Shown: positions 27,523-35,551 of the stretch, one piece after another
Numbering within the stretch: the stretch's first letter is position 1
Layout: each line of letters starts with the position of its first letter
NCBI RefSeq assembly: GCF_900141665.1
Contig: NZ_FQYI01000006.1
Span: 62,001-126,000, forward strand
From: Cruoricaptor ignavus
GTDB taxonomy: Bacteria > Bacteroidota > Bacteroidia > Flavobacteriales > Weeksellaceae
Reading direction: 5' to 3'
Length of the DNA: 64,000 bases
Notes under the pieces: generated by a model
The model's database searches: none
Told to the model about the DNA's origin: nothing
Seen by the model: the letters and a program-made list of their open reading frames with translations, nothing else
Position numbers and translations under genes: made by a program

Positions 27523-29004
27523 TTACTTTCGGAGTTTTAGCTTCTCTAAAATATTTACATTCATTTTTCTGCTTAGCAATCTTACAGAGTAATACAGAAT
27601 ACCGCCGAAGATAAGAAATCCTAAAATATAGCGAAGCAGGGGCGGCGCATACTTTACCAGTGCGAAGGCCACCAGCCCCGTACTCAGCTCCAGTATGAGG
27701 AGCTTTAAAATATCTCCACGAAGGTTTAAATTATATTTCCACGAGCAAAATGGGAAAATCACGACTGTGTAAATTATATAGAAAATAAAGAATGAAATTC
27801 CTACGCCTGTAATGCCGTAATATTTATACCCAAGATAGTTACATACCAACATCAGAAGGTTTCCGAAGGTCTCCGTAAGCAGATATATCTTGCTTTCCCC
27901 ACGAGCCATAATGATGTATGCTACCGGCCAGGACACCGCGCGGAAATACATCGCGAGGGCAGACCAGGCCACCATATCGGTAATAGAGGTGAACTCTGCT
28001 GAGTAGAGCAGCGTAATCACAACCCCTACCATCAGTATAAACAGAAAAAGGATAGGCCCCAGAATAAGCAGGGCCACCTCGGACTGCTGAGTAATTAAAC
28101 TGCTGGATTCCTTATTGTCTCGGGCGATACCGGAAAGGCGGGGAAAGTAGTCTGTAGCCATAGCCGTGAAAACAATACCCACATAGCTGTTAATAATTGT
28201 AAAACCTGCATTGTACAGGCCAACATCCTGCACACCCCCCTCGCGGGATATATAGGTCCGGATAAGGTAATTGACCACTGCACCTATCAGGGAGGTTAGG
28301 CTTAAAAAGAAACCGAGTTTCAGCATTTCGGCGCCTACGCTCCTGATATCCTCCCTGCTGATCTCTACCTGCTGCAGCGGTACCCGGCGAGACAGAGACC
28401 AGGCGATAAGCATTGCAGAGACAGAAGTAAACAACAGTGAAGGGACAATCCCCCGCTCACCGTACAGATAATACAACGGGACAGAGACCAGCAAGCCCAA
28501 TAAACTGCCAATAATATTGGCGCGGGCAAGCAAACGGAGCTTGCGCGTACCCTGTAGCACTGCCTTCTGCCCTAATGCCAGCTGATCTATAAAAAGCGTG
28601 ACAGCAAGCCACCGGAAGGCTGTGGTATAGTCATCATTACCAAAAGTGTAAACACTAAGCTCACGGCTCAGAAAAAATACCCCGACAAACCCAAGGAGGC
28701 CGGTGATCCACACCAGACGGCGAAGAACCTTCACCACACGGGACAGCCGGCGGGAGTCTCCGCTCGCATCCGCTTCAGATATAAACTTTACAGAGCTGGT
28801 ACCCAGCCCGAAATGCGTGAGCTCTCCCACCAGGCTCAAGTTGCTGCTAAGTAGCCCCATTATCCCCATACCGGATGGCCCCAGAAGAACCGCTACAAAC
28901 TTAGATTTTACGATGGAGATAAGTATGGTAATAACCTGCACCCCGCCAAACAGCGAGGTACCTTTAAAAATTTGGCGATAGGAGGATGATTGGTTCTTTT
29001 CCAA
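27523..29004 (-). CDS. wzx: O-antigen/capsule flippase, Wzx-like (locus B)
   Basis: A 493-residue MOP-type flippase with about 14 hydrophobic segments. The N-terminus has SYRQIFKGTSLFGGVQVITILISIVKSKFVAVLLGPSGMGIMG, which resembles the WzxE-type O-antigen translocases; the start segment lies in the first helix. The start is a TTG at 29004, directly abutting the TAG stop of the aminotransferase gene with no gap, so re-initiation after termination is likely. It translocates the locus B lipid-linked unit (inference from context). Confidence 0.9.
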   Translation of the reverse strand: MEKNQSSSYRQIFKGTSLFGGVQVITILISIVKSKFVAVLLGPSGMGIMGLLSSNLSLVGELTHFGLGTSSVKFISEADASGDSRRLSRVVKVLRRLVWITGLLGFVGVFFLSRELSVYTFGNDDYTTAFRWLAVTLFIDQLALGQKAVLQGTRKLRLLARANIIGSLLGLLVSVPLYYLYGERGIVPSLLFTSVSAMLIAWSLSRRVPLQQVEISREDIRSVGAEMLKLGFFLSLTSLIGAVVNYLIRTYISREGGVQDVGLYNAGFTIINSYVGIVFTAMATDYFPRLSGIARDNKESSSLITQQSEVALLILGPILFLFILMVGVVITLLYSAEFTSITDMVAWSALAMYFRAVSWPVAYIIMARGESKIYLLTETFGNLLMLVCNYLGYKYYGITGVGISFFIFYIIYTVVIFPFCSWKYNLNLRGDILKLLILELSTGLVAFALVKYAPPLLRYILGFLIFGGILYYSVRLLSRKMNVNILEKLKLRK

Positions 29005-30105
29005 CTAAAATCTGTTTACCGCGCTGATGACTTCCTCAACTTCACTTTCATCCATTACCGGGCTGATCGGTAGGCTTAAAACTTCGCCGCTCATCTTCTC
29101 CGTAATGGGGAAGCTCAGATCGCTGTACTCGCCATAGGCTTGCTGCTTGTGCGGCGGGATTGGGTAATGTATCAGCGTCTGAATGCCGCTATCCGTGAGA
29201 TGCTTCTGCAGCGCATCACGCTGTTCTGCCCTTATTACGAACAGATGGTAGACATGCTCGGTACCGCTTGTGGGAATTTCTGGTAAAATAATTCTGTCAT
29301 TTTTTATTTCTGCGGCATAGCGCTCCGCAATGCGTCTGCGGTGCGCGTTTTCCTCGTCTATGTATTTCAGCTTTACATCCAGCACGGCAGCCTGAATCTC
29401 GTCCAGGCGGGAGTTCAGCCCCTTGTAAATATTCACATACTTCTGGTTGGAGCCATAATTCGCCAGCGCGCGGATTGCTGTGGCAAGCTCGCTGTCTCCG
29501 GTAGTCACAGCGCCGCCATCGCCCAGCGCGCCGAGGTTCTTGCCGGGATAGAAACTGAAGCCCGCAGCGTCGCCAAGATTGCCCGTTCTTACTCCCTGCC
29601 ATTCCGCGCCTATTGCCTGGGCATTATCCTCAATGATTTTTAATTGGTATTTTTCGGCGAGCTTCCGCAGATGGTCAGAAAATACCGCCCTGCCGTATAG
29701 GTGTACTATCATTACAGCCTTTGTGCGGCTCGTCAGTTTTTCTTCAATCTTATTCAGATCAATATTGAAGGTCTTCGGATCGGGCTCAGCAAAAACGGGC
29801 ACGAGCCCGTTATCAGATATTGCCAGCACGGAGGCGATATAGGTGTTTGCCGGGACAATGACCTCATCGCCGGGCTGCATTATCCCCAGCTCAATATAGC
29901 CGCGGAAGATCAGGCGAAGGGCATCCAGGCCGTTGGCTACGCCGATGGCGTGCGGGGCGTTGATAAAGCCTGCAAGGTTTTTTTCGAAAGTCTCCGTCTC
30001 TTTGCCGAGGAGGTACCACCCGCTTCTGAATGTCTGAAGAAGCCGCTCCTCTATTTCGGGATGATGAGCTAAATTTATTTTTTGAAGATCCAGGAATTTT
30101 ATCAT
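29005..30105 (-). CDS. fdtB: dTDP-3-amino-3,6-dideoxyhexose transaminase, FdtB/QdtB-like
   Basis: A PLP enzyme of the DegT/DnrJ/EryC1 family, 366 residues from the ATG at 30105. It begins [20 protein letters not shown], as in FdtB and Qdt[18 protein letters not shown] holds the PLP-binding Lys, and [13 protein letters not shown] is the C-terminal signature of 3-aminotransferases. It should transfer an amino group to C3 of a dTDP-3-keto-6-deoxyhexose. The fdtA- and acetyltransferase-like genes are next to it, giving the three-gene set fdtA-fdtC-fdtB. Whether the sugar is galacto (Fuc3NAc) or gluco (Qui3NAc) cannot be told from sequence alone. Confidence 0.88.
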   Translation of the reverse strand: MIKFLDLQKINLAHHPEIEERLLQTFRSGWYLLGKETETFEKNLAGFINAPHAIGVANGLDALRLIFRGYIELGIMQPGDEVIVPANTYIASVLAISDNGLVPVFAEPDPKTFNIDLNKIEEKLTSRTKAVMIVHLYGRAVFSDHLRKLAEKYQLKIIEDNAQAIGAEWQGVRTGNLGDAAGFSFYPGKNLGALGDGGAVTTGDSELATAIRALANYGSNQKYVNIYKGLNSRLDEIQAAVLDVKLKYIDEENAHRRRIAERYAAEIKNDRIILPEIPTSGTEHVYHLFVIRAEQRDALQKHLTDSGIQTLIHYPIPPHKQQAYGEYSDLSFPITEKMSGEVLSLPISPVMDESEVEEVISAVNRF

Positions 30106-30109
30106 CTGT

Positions 30110-30568
30110 CTATATTTTTTTATAAAATCTTGCCGGGTTCCCAATCCAGATTTCGTTAGCCGGCACATCTTTGGTCACCACGCTCCCTGCTCCCACGAGA
30201 GCATTTTCGCCGATGGTATTCCCTGCAATTATTGTCGCATTCGCACCGATGGAGGCACCCTTTTTTATAACAGTTTTTTCCAGCTTAAAATCTCTGTTTC
30301 CGGATCGCGGCATCAGGTCGTTTGTAAAGGTGACATTAGGGCCTATGAACACATCGTCCTCCACGGTCACGCCATCCCATAGCTGCACGCCGGGCTTTAT
30401 AGTAACGCGGTTGCCGATCTTCACATCGTTTTCAATGAATACCTGGCAGTTTATATTGCAGGCTTCCCCGATTTCCGCCCCGCCCAGCACCACACAGTAT
30501 TGCCATATCATAGTGCCCTCGCCTATGTTCCGCGTCTGCACATCTGAGGTAGGGTGAATTTTAATCAT
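30110..30568 (-). CDS. fdtC: Hexapeptide N-acetyltransferase, FdtC/QdtC-like
   Basis: A left-handed beta-helix acetyltransferase of 152 residues from the ATG at 30568. Hexapeptide rungs include [37 protein letters not shown] and [16 protein letters not shown], and it ends [13 protein letters not shown]-like ([13 protein letters not shown]). It would acetylate the 3-amino group made by the FdtB-like enzyme. It overlaps the fdtA-like gene by 8 bp and ends 4 bp before the aminotransferase gene. The same fold serves other sugars, so the substrate follows from context. Confidence 0.85.
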   Translation of the reverse strand: MIKIHPTSDVQTRNIGEGTMIWQYCVVLGGAEIGEACNINCQVFIENDVKIGNRVTIKPGVQLWDGVTVEDDVFIGPNVTFTNDLMPRSGNRDFKLEKTVIKKGASIGANATIIAGNTIGENALVGAGSVVTKDVPANEIWIGNPARFYKKI

Positions 30569-30968
30569 TCTTAAAACTTTTGAATTCTTCGTAATCTCTG
30601 AAATAATCTGCTTCATCGTAATATTCAGAGGCGAGGCAAAGCAATACGGCGCTGTGCGTGAAATGTATATCCCGCCATATCAGCCTGGGGAGGTACAGGC
30701 CCTTGGAAGGATGATCCAGCACGAAGCTATCGCGGTTTCCGTCCAGATCCTCGGTGTTGAAAGTAATGGTGCCGGATACTGCAAAAATTAGCTGCTGCAG
30801 TTCCCTGTGGGCGTGCCCACCCCGCACCACATCCTGTGGCGTGTAGTAAGTCCAGTATACCCTCTTCACTTCAAAGGGTACATTCTTCAAAGATTCTGCG
30901 ATGGTGATATAGCCTAAGCTTGGATTACCGATTTTTGAAAGATCGATATACTGAGGGGTTTGCTTCAT
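30561..30968 (-). CDS. fdtA: dTDP-4-oxo-6-deoxyglucose ketoisomerase, FdtA/QdtA family
   Basis: A 135-residue cupin ketoisomerase. It has [41 protein letters not shown] with histidines of the active site, ISRELQQ-like [12 protein letters not shown], and [32 protein letters not shown], which is the diagnostic C-terminus of this family. It shifts the keto group of dTDP-4-oxo-6-deoxyglucose to C3. The substrate is made by RmlB, so locus B depends on the dTDP-rhamnose genes that appear to begin at the window edge. Confidence 0.92.
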   Translation of the reverse strand: MKQTPQYIDLSKIGNPSLGYITIAESLKNVPFEVKRVYWTYYTPQDVVRGGHAHRELQQLIFAVSGTITFNTEDLDGNRDSFVLDHPSKGLYLPRLIWRDIHFTHSAVLLCLASEYYDEADYFRDYEEFKSFKND

Positions 30969-30975
30969 CTTATGG

Positions 30976-31965
30976 TCAGTCTAATTCGCAATTTAGTAGT
31001 TTGTATCCTCCCGTAAACTTTGTTTTCCACTCCTGCCAGTTCCGAAAATCCTCCCGGCTGAAGTGCTTTTCAATAAAATCCTTAAAAACAAAACTTTCGG
31101 TATTCATATCCATCTTACCTGAGTACCACAATTCGTTGAGATTGCTGTTAAAACCAAAGATCGAGAAATCCACTTCTTCAAATTCGTTGGTTGCGGAGCT
31201 GCTGAAGGTAGTTTTCACCAGCTCTTCGGCGCTTTTCCCTGCCTGCAAAGGGATTTGATTGTCGCGGTAATATGTAAGCGTGCGCAGGATCTGTTCGTTC
31301 TCATCAAGTGTATGGATGCCCCGCCACAATTCTTTAAAATAATTTGTGCTAAATACTGCTCCGGCTACTGTGTATACAGCATAAAATTTAGACAGTTTCT
31401 CGACAATTAAATTTTTAATAAATCCAAGTTTTATCAGAATATAGTAAAAGTACTTTCCCGGAGATTCCGTCAGGAGCCGCAGATTCTTTAGGTTCACAGA
31501 TGTCAGTGGCGTTAATATCTCGTGATTTCCGAAAGAGCGGATGTCCCCCTGAAGCAGTAGCGGTGATCCTAACCAGAGCATTTTATAAATTAAAAGCCCG
31601 TGCATTTCCATAAATTCTCTCACCTCCTCCAAATCTACCTTATTGGTAATGTACATATCATCCTCCAGAAGAAGAAAAAAAGGCTTATCTGTCTGAGATA
31701 TTTCCCGGTACCAGAAATCTCCGGGAAACTTCAACTCAGACTTTACAATATTCCCGCTTTCAATCATTGCAGATTTCTGCTCGTAATATTCAGATTTCCT
31801 GATAATTATGTCAGGATAAGATTTCAGGAGACGGGCAAGGTATCTCTCGGGTGTCCCGTCGTCCAGAATTATTATTCGGTCGTAGCCTGAAATATTTTCT
31901 GTGACAGTCCTCAGGCATTTATCCAGCAAATAGGGTCGGTTGAAGCTTTTTATAAAAATATCCAT
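30976..31965 (-). CDS. Glycosyltransferase-like protein (GT-A fold, family unclear)
   Basis: A 329-residue protein starting MDIFIKSFNRPYLLDKCLRTV, followed by RIIILDDGTPERY, a GT2-like first strand and DDG motif. FFLLLEDDMYIT around residue 97 gives the acidic metal-binding motif of GT-A enzymes. The C-terminal half (about residues 150-329) has no motif I recognise. It lies between fdtA and the cupin gene, so it probably transfers a sugar of the locus B repeat unit, perhaps the 3-acetamido sugar; that assignment is only proximity. Confidence 0.7.
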   Translation of the reverse strand: MDIFIKSFNRPYLLDKCLRTVTENISGYDRIIILDDGTPERYLARLLKSYPDIIIRKSEYYEQKSAMIESGNIVKSELKFPGDFWYREISQTDKPFFLLLEDDMYITNKVDLEEVREFMEMHGLLIYKMLWLGSPLLLQGDIRSFGNHEILTPLTSVNLKNLRLLTESPGKYFYYILIKLGFIKNLIVEKLSKFYAVYTVAGAVFSTNYFKELWRGIHTLDENEQILRTLTYYRDNQIPLQAGKSAEELVKTTFSSSATNEFEEVDFSIFGFNSNLNELWYSGKMDMNTESFVFKDFIEKHFSREDFRNWQEWKTKFTGGYKLLNCELD

Positions 31966-31987
31966 TACTCAGCTGTTAGCTTTGTTG

Positions 31988-32329
31988 TTACGCCCTGCTG
32001 TAATCGTCTTCGATTCTTACAATATCATCTTCGCCGAAGTAGTCGCCGTACTGCACCTCTATAAAGAACAGATCTTCGCTGCCGGCATTTTCTATACGGT
32101 GATTGGCACCGCGGGGAATGCGGACCACCTCCCCCGGCAGGTATTGTTTTACCTCATCATTCAGCGTTACGGTACCCACACCGGTGATGATGGTCCAGAC
32201 TTCGGCCCTGTGCTTATGGTACTGCAGGGAAAGCCTTCCGCCCGGCGCTACTCTTATTTTCTTTACTTTGTGCGTGGATGCATCTTCTAGCACCCAATAC
32301 TCGCCCCACGGTCTAAGATCGTGTTCCAT
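31988..32329 (-). CDS. Stand-alone mannose-6-phosphate isomerase type II cupin domain (locus B copy)
   Basis: A 113-residue cupin, almost the same sequence as the copy at 11256-11603 from [11 protein letters not shown] to [13 protein letters not shown]. The metal-ligand histidines in [10 protein letters not shown] and PRGANHRI are present. It overlaps the end of wzc by 1 bp and is followed by the glycosyltransferase-like gene. Locus B has no gmd, fcl or manC, so a GDP-mannose role is less obvious here. The shared wzc-cupin order in both loci shows they derive from a common ancestor block. Confidence 0.85.
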   Translation of the reverse strand: MEHDLRPWGEYWVLEDASTHKVKKIRVAPGGRLSLQYHKHRAEVWTIITGVGTVTLNDEVKQYLPGEVVRIPRGANHRIENAGSEDLFFIEVQYGDYFGEDDIVRIEDDYSRA

Positions 32330-34707
32330 TAAAATTTAGCTTTTATTTTTTCCCAGAAATTCTGCCTTGACTGGCCATATTTATAGCCGTAGCCATACTT
32401 ACCGCCATAGCCGAAATATCGCTTATTCAGGTCATTAATTACAAAGGCTGTATTCTTGATTTTCTTGCTCCTGATATTGTACTCCGCAAACTCTATGAGG
32501 TCGTTCGTTGTATAGCCCGATCTGGTAAGATACACCGTGGCATCCGCAAGCGGGGCAATTTCAAAGGAATCCGAAACAAGCATCAGCGGCGCTGTATCCA
32601 GTATTATATAATCGTAGTCCCTTTTCAGCGCTTCCACCAACTGGGCATACCTCCCGTTGGCGAGGAGCTCCGCAGGATTTGGAGGGATGGCTCCGGAAAA
32701 AATCACTTTCAGAAAAGAGTTATTTCTGCTTGTGTTGATAATTTCCGCGGGCGTTACTGAGGGGTCGTAAAGAAATTCTGTAAGTCCCTTCCCCAGTTGT
32801 CCCGACTCATATCTCGATAGCTGCGGATTTCTGATGTCCGACCCGATCAGCAATACCTTGCGCGATGCGCTGGCGAGGATAAGCGCGAGGTTGACGGCTG
32901 TAAAGGTTTTTCCCTCCCCTTTCACGGAGGAGGTCACCATCACCACCCTGCCCTCTCCAGATTGCGGCAGCATAAAGTTTAAGTTGGTTGCCAATATCCT
33001 GAAGGCTTCCGCCAGCGGAGAAAGGTCGTTCGCGGAAACAAGGTCTTTCTGCCCCGAAGGTACGGAAGGAATTTCCCCTACCACAGGGATGCCGTGTACC
33101 AGCCGCTCCAGATCGGCACGGGTCTTAATCTTATTGTTAAGCAGTTCCGAAAGATAGATGAGCGCAAGCGGAACTAGAAGCCCCAGGGCCATAGCCACAG
33201 CATAGTATACATTGCGTTTGGGTGCCACGATACCCGTGGTAAGAGCATCATCTACAATGCGGGCTTTCGGTGCTGCGATCTTTAGGGCAATGGCAGCCTC
33301 CTCCCTTTTTTGAAGGAGAAGCAGGTACAGTTGCTCCTTAATAGTCTGCTGCCGCTCGATGCTGCGGAAAAGCTTCTCCTGCTGCGGGATCTTCGATATC
33401 CTTCCGGCAAGTCTGCTTTGCTCCTGCGCTAGGGCATTGCGCTCTACCACCAGTGCCTGCCTGCTCTTCTGCAGGCTTTGCTGGATCGCCGTACGCATAG
33501 AGTTGATCTGCTTGGTAACATCCTGAACTACGGGGTTTGCCGGCGTGGAGTTCTCCAGCAAACGGTTCCGCTCTATTATGAGCTGGTTATAGGTAGCAAT
33601 ATTTGCAGCTATGGCATTGTCCTGCAGCCCTATATTGAGTGGGAGCACCTGATAGCTCCCCTGCCTGTTAAGGTAGCCCAGAAGTCCGTCGGTAAGCTGA
33701 AGCTGTGCCTCGTTCTCCATCTCTCTCTGCTTTGCTGCTGCGCCGCTCTGCAGCGAGAGGTTTGCCTCCGTCTCGATATCAGCAATATTGTTGTTTCTTT
33801 TGAAGCTTTCCTTCTGATTTTCCACATCACCGAGTTCCTGCCCTATGATCCGCACGCGTTCATCGATGAAATCAGCCGTTTTCTGCGCTTCAGAATTTTT
33901 GTCAAGGATGGCATCCCTGTTATAATCTACTGCAAGCCTATTGAGGATATCCTCAGCTTTCTCAGGCAGTTCGGACTGCATACTTAGTACTATTACGGTG
34001 GTATTTAAATCCGTAAGGTATGCGCTGAGACGCCCGAGAAACTGCCTTGCGCGGTTCATCCCGGACATAAACTCTAGCTCATACACCGTATTGCGGTCGT
34101 CATTGCCTTTATAATCACCATTGGCCTGGAACATATACACCCCGAACGGCAGCTTTACAGCCCTGTTGAGAGGCGCCGTGATCTTTCCTCCCTTGAAGTA
34201 CTCGGAATGTAGCGTGATATTGCTGTTGGTTACGGTAGCTTTCACAAGCCCTGGATACGCGGCTTTCGGCATCTCCTGCAGTACCCTCACGGTAAACGGT
34301 GCGCTGCTTTTGTACAGCTCTGTACGCTTGAATTTGCCTGGCTTATATATCACGGTTTCCAGGCCAAGCTCCCGCACCACCGACAACATCAGCTTCCTGG
34401 AGCGGAATATTTCAATTTCGTTATCCACGGAATTCGTACCCATACCCGAGATAGCGCCAATCTGGTTCGCCACAGAAAGCTCCGGCCCGCTCCCCACAGA
34501 TTTGTTGGCTTCCTTGATGAGCACGGTAGATTCCGTCCTGTATACGGTACTGCTGTAGCGCAGTTTCAGCCAGGCAATGGTAAGGGCTATCAGAAGGCTG
34601 AGGGCGATCCAAGGCCATCTGTGCAGATAAGGCCTGAGTACCTCCCTGAAGTTTTTTCTTTTATCCTCTTCCGCAATAAGCTGAGGCGCTGGTAAGCTGT
34701 TCTCCAA
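32329..34707 (-). CDS. wzc: Polysaccharide co-polymerase and tyrosine autokinase, Wzc (locus B)
   Basis: A second Wzc of 792 residues, clearly paralogous to the locus A protein: RPYLHRWPWIALS precedes TM1, a coiled-coil periplasmic domain follows, then TM2 (VYYAVAMALGLLVPLALIYL) and the kinase with [16 protein letters not shown] and [10 protein letters not shown]. The tail has the tyrosine run YFGYGGKYGYGYKYG. The likely start is a TTG at 34707; a stop lies three codons upstream and the only other candidate is a weak ATT. It lies 6 bp from the wza stop. It should control length and export of the locus B polymer. Confidence 0.94.
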   Translation of the reverse strand: MENSLPAPQLIAEEDKRKNFREVLRPYLHRWPWIALSLLIALTIAWLKLRYSSTVYRTESTVLIKEANKSVGSGPELSVANQIGAISGMGTNSVDNEIEIFRSRKLMLSVVRELGLETVIYKPGKFKRTELYKSSAPFTVRVLQEMPKAAYPGLVKATVTNSNITLHSEYFKGGKITAPLNRAVKLPFGVYMFQANGDYKGNDDRNTVYELEFMSGMNRARQFLGRLSAYLTDLNTTVIVLSMQSELPEKAEDILNRLAVDYNRDAILDKNSEAQKTADFIDERVRIIGQELGDVENQKESFKRNNNIADIETEANLSLQSGAAAKQREMENEAQLQLTDGLLGYLNRQGSYQVLPLNIGLQDNAIAANIATYNQLIIERNRLLENSTPANPVVQDVTKQINSMRTAIQQSLQKSRQALVVERNALAQEQSRLAGRISKIPQQEKLFRSIERQQTIKEQLYLLLLQKREEAAIALKIAAPKARIVDDALTTGIVAPKRNVYYAVAMALGLLVPLALIYLSELLNNKIKTRADLERLVHGIPVVGEIPSVPSGQKDLVSANDLSPLAEAFRILATNLNFMLPQSGEGRVVMVTSSVKGEGKTFTAVNLALILASASRKVLLIGSDIRNPQLSRYESGQLGKGLTEFLYDPSVTPAEIINTSRNNSFLKVIFSGAIPPNPAELLANGRYAQLVEALKRDYDYIILDTAPLMLVSDSFEIAPLADATVYLTRSGYTTNDLIEFAEYNIRSKKIKNTAFVINDLNKRYFGYGGKYGYGYKYGQSRQNFWEKIKAKF

Positions 34708-34713
34708 AATTTG

Positions 34714-35520
34714 TTATTTTCTTAAAATAATAGCTACTAATGTAATCAGCAGGGACGCGCCGGAGAGGTACAGCCCGATGTTGGGGTTGGTTCTGGCGGT
34801 ATTCTGCTTTGTGGTATTTGCTTCCACATAGATTACATCATTCTGTTTCAGGTAATAATACGGAGAATTGATAAATTCCGCAGAGGTAAGATTCAGCCGC
34901 TGCCGCGTGATCTCGCCGTCGTTATTTCTTACCACGAGTACATTCGTGCGGACTCCGTAGATCGTGAGGTCGCCCGCCAGGCCAAGCGCGCTGAGTACTG
35001 TAGCCGAACCGTCTGGGATATTATAAGTGCCTGGGTTGGCCACCTCGCCCAGTACGGTAACTTTAAAATTGTTCGTACGCAGATCTACCACGGGGTTTTT
35101 CACATATTCCGTAAGCAGCAGTGTGAGCTTTTCGCGGAACTGTTCCTGATTAAGCCCCGTAGTGCTGATTTTTCCTATCACAGGATAGTTAATATATCCG
35201 TCCGTATCTACCGTATATACAGTCCCCGGCCCGGAGGTAGATGCCGCCTGCGCCCCGGATCTGCTCTGGGAATACTGCGCCACGCTTCCGCTGGAGGAGT
35301 AGGTTTGATTGAAAGGCCGCACCACATCCATATCCTTGGCACTTACAAAGATTACCAGCTGATCGCCGGGCTGAATGGTGTTTACCGTATTCTTCACCGA
35401 CGCCTCCACCGCAATACTTTCGATGTCCTGCATATAATTTATATCATTCTGCGGCCTACACGATAGTACTGCAAATATCAAGGCGATAAGCGGCAATATC
35501 AGCTTAAAAACTTTACTCAT
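34714..35520 (-). CDS. wza: Polysaccharide export outer-membrane lipoprotein, Wza-like (locus B)
   Basis: A 268-residue protein with lipobox FAVLSC (Cys21), the poly-export domain (TIQPGDQLVIFVSAKDMDVVRPFNQ, GYINYPVIGKISTTGLNQEQF) and the SLBB part (FKVTVLGEVANPGTYNI, SALGLAGDLTIYGVR), ending in a membrane helix. I chose the ATG at 35520, since the signal peptide begins there. It is the paralog of the plus-strand gene at 14177 but runs in the same direction as its wzc and 31 bp downstream of the pglF-like gene. Confidence 0.93.
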   Translation of the reverse strand: MSKVFKLILPLIALIFAVLSCRPQNDINYMQDIESIAVEASVKNTVNTIQPGDQLVIFVSAKDMDVVRPFNQTYSSSGSVAQYSQSRSGAQAASTSGPGTVYTVDTDGYINYPVIGKISTTGLNQEQFREKLTLLLTEYVKNPVVDLRTNNFKVTVLGEVANPGTYNIPDGSATVLSALGLAGDLTIYGVRTNVLVVRNNDGEITRQRLNLTSAEFINSPYYYLKQNDVIYVEANTTKQNTARTNPNIGLYLSGASLLITLVAIILRK

Positions 35521-35551
35521 CCTTATGTATTCTGCGGTCAAAGATAAATAT

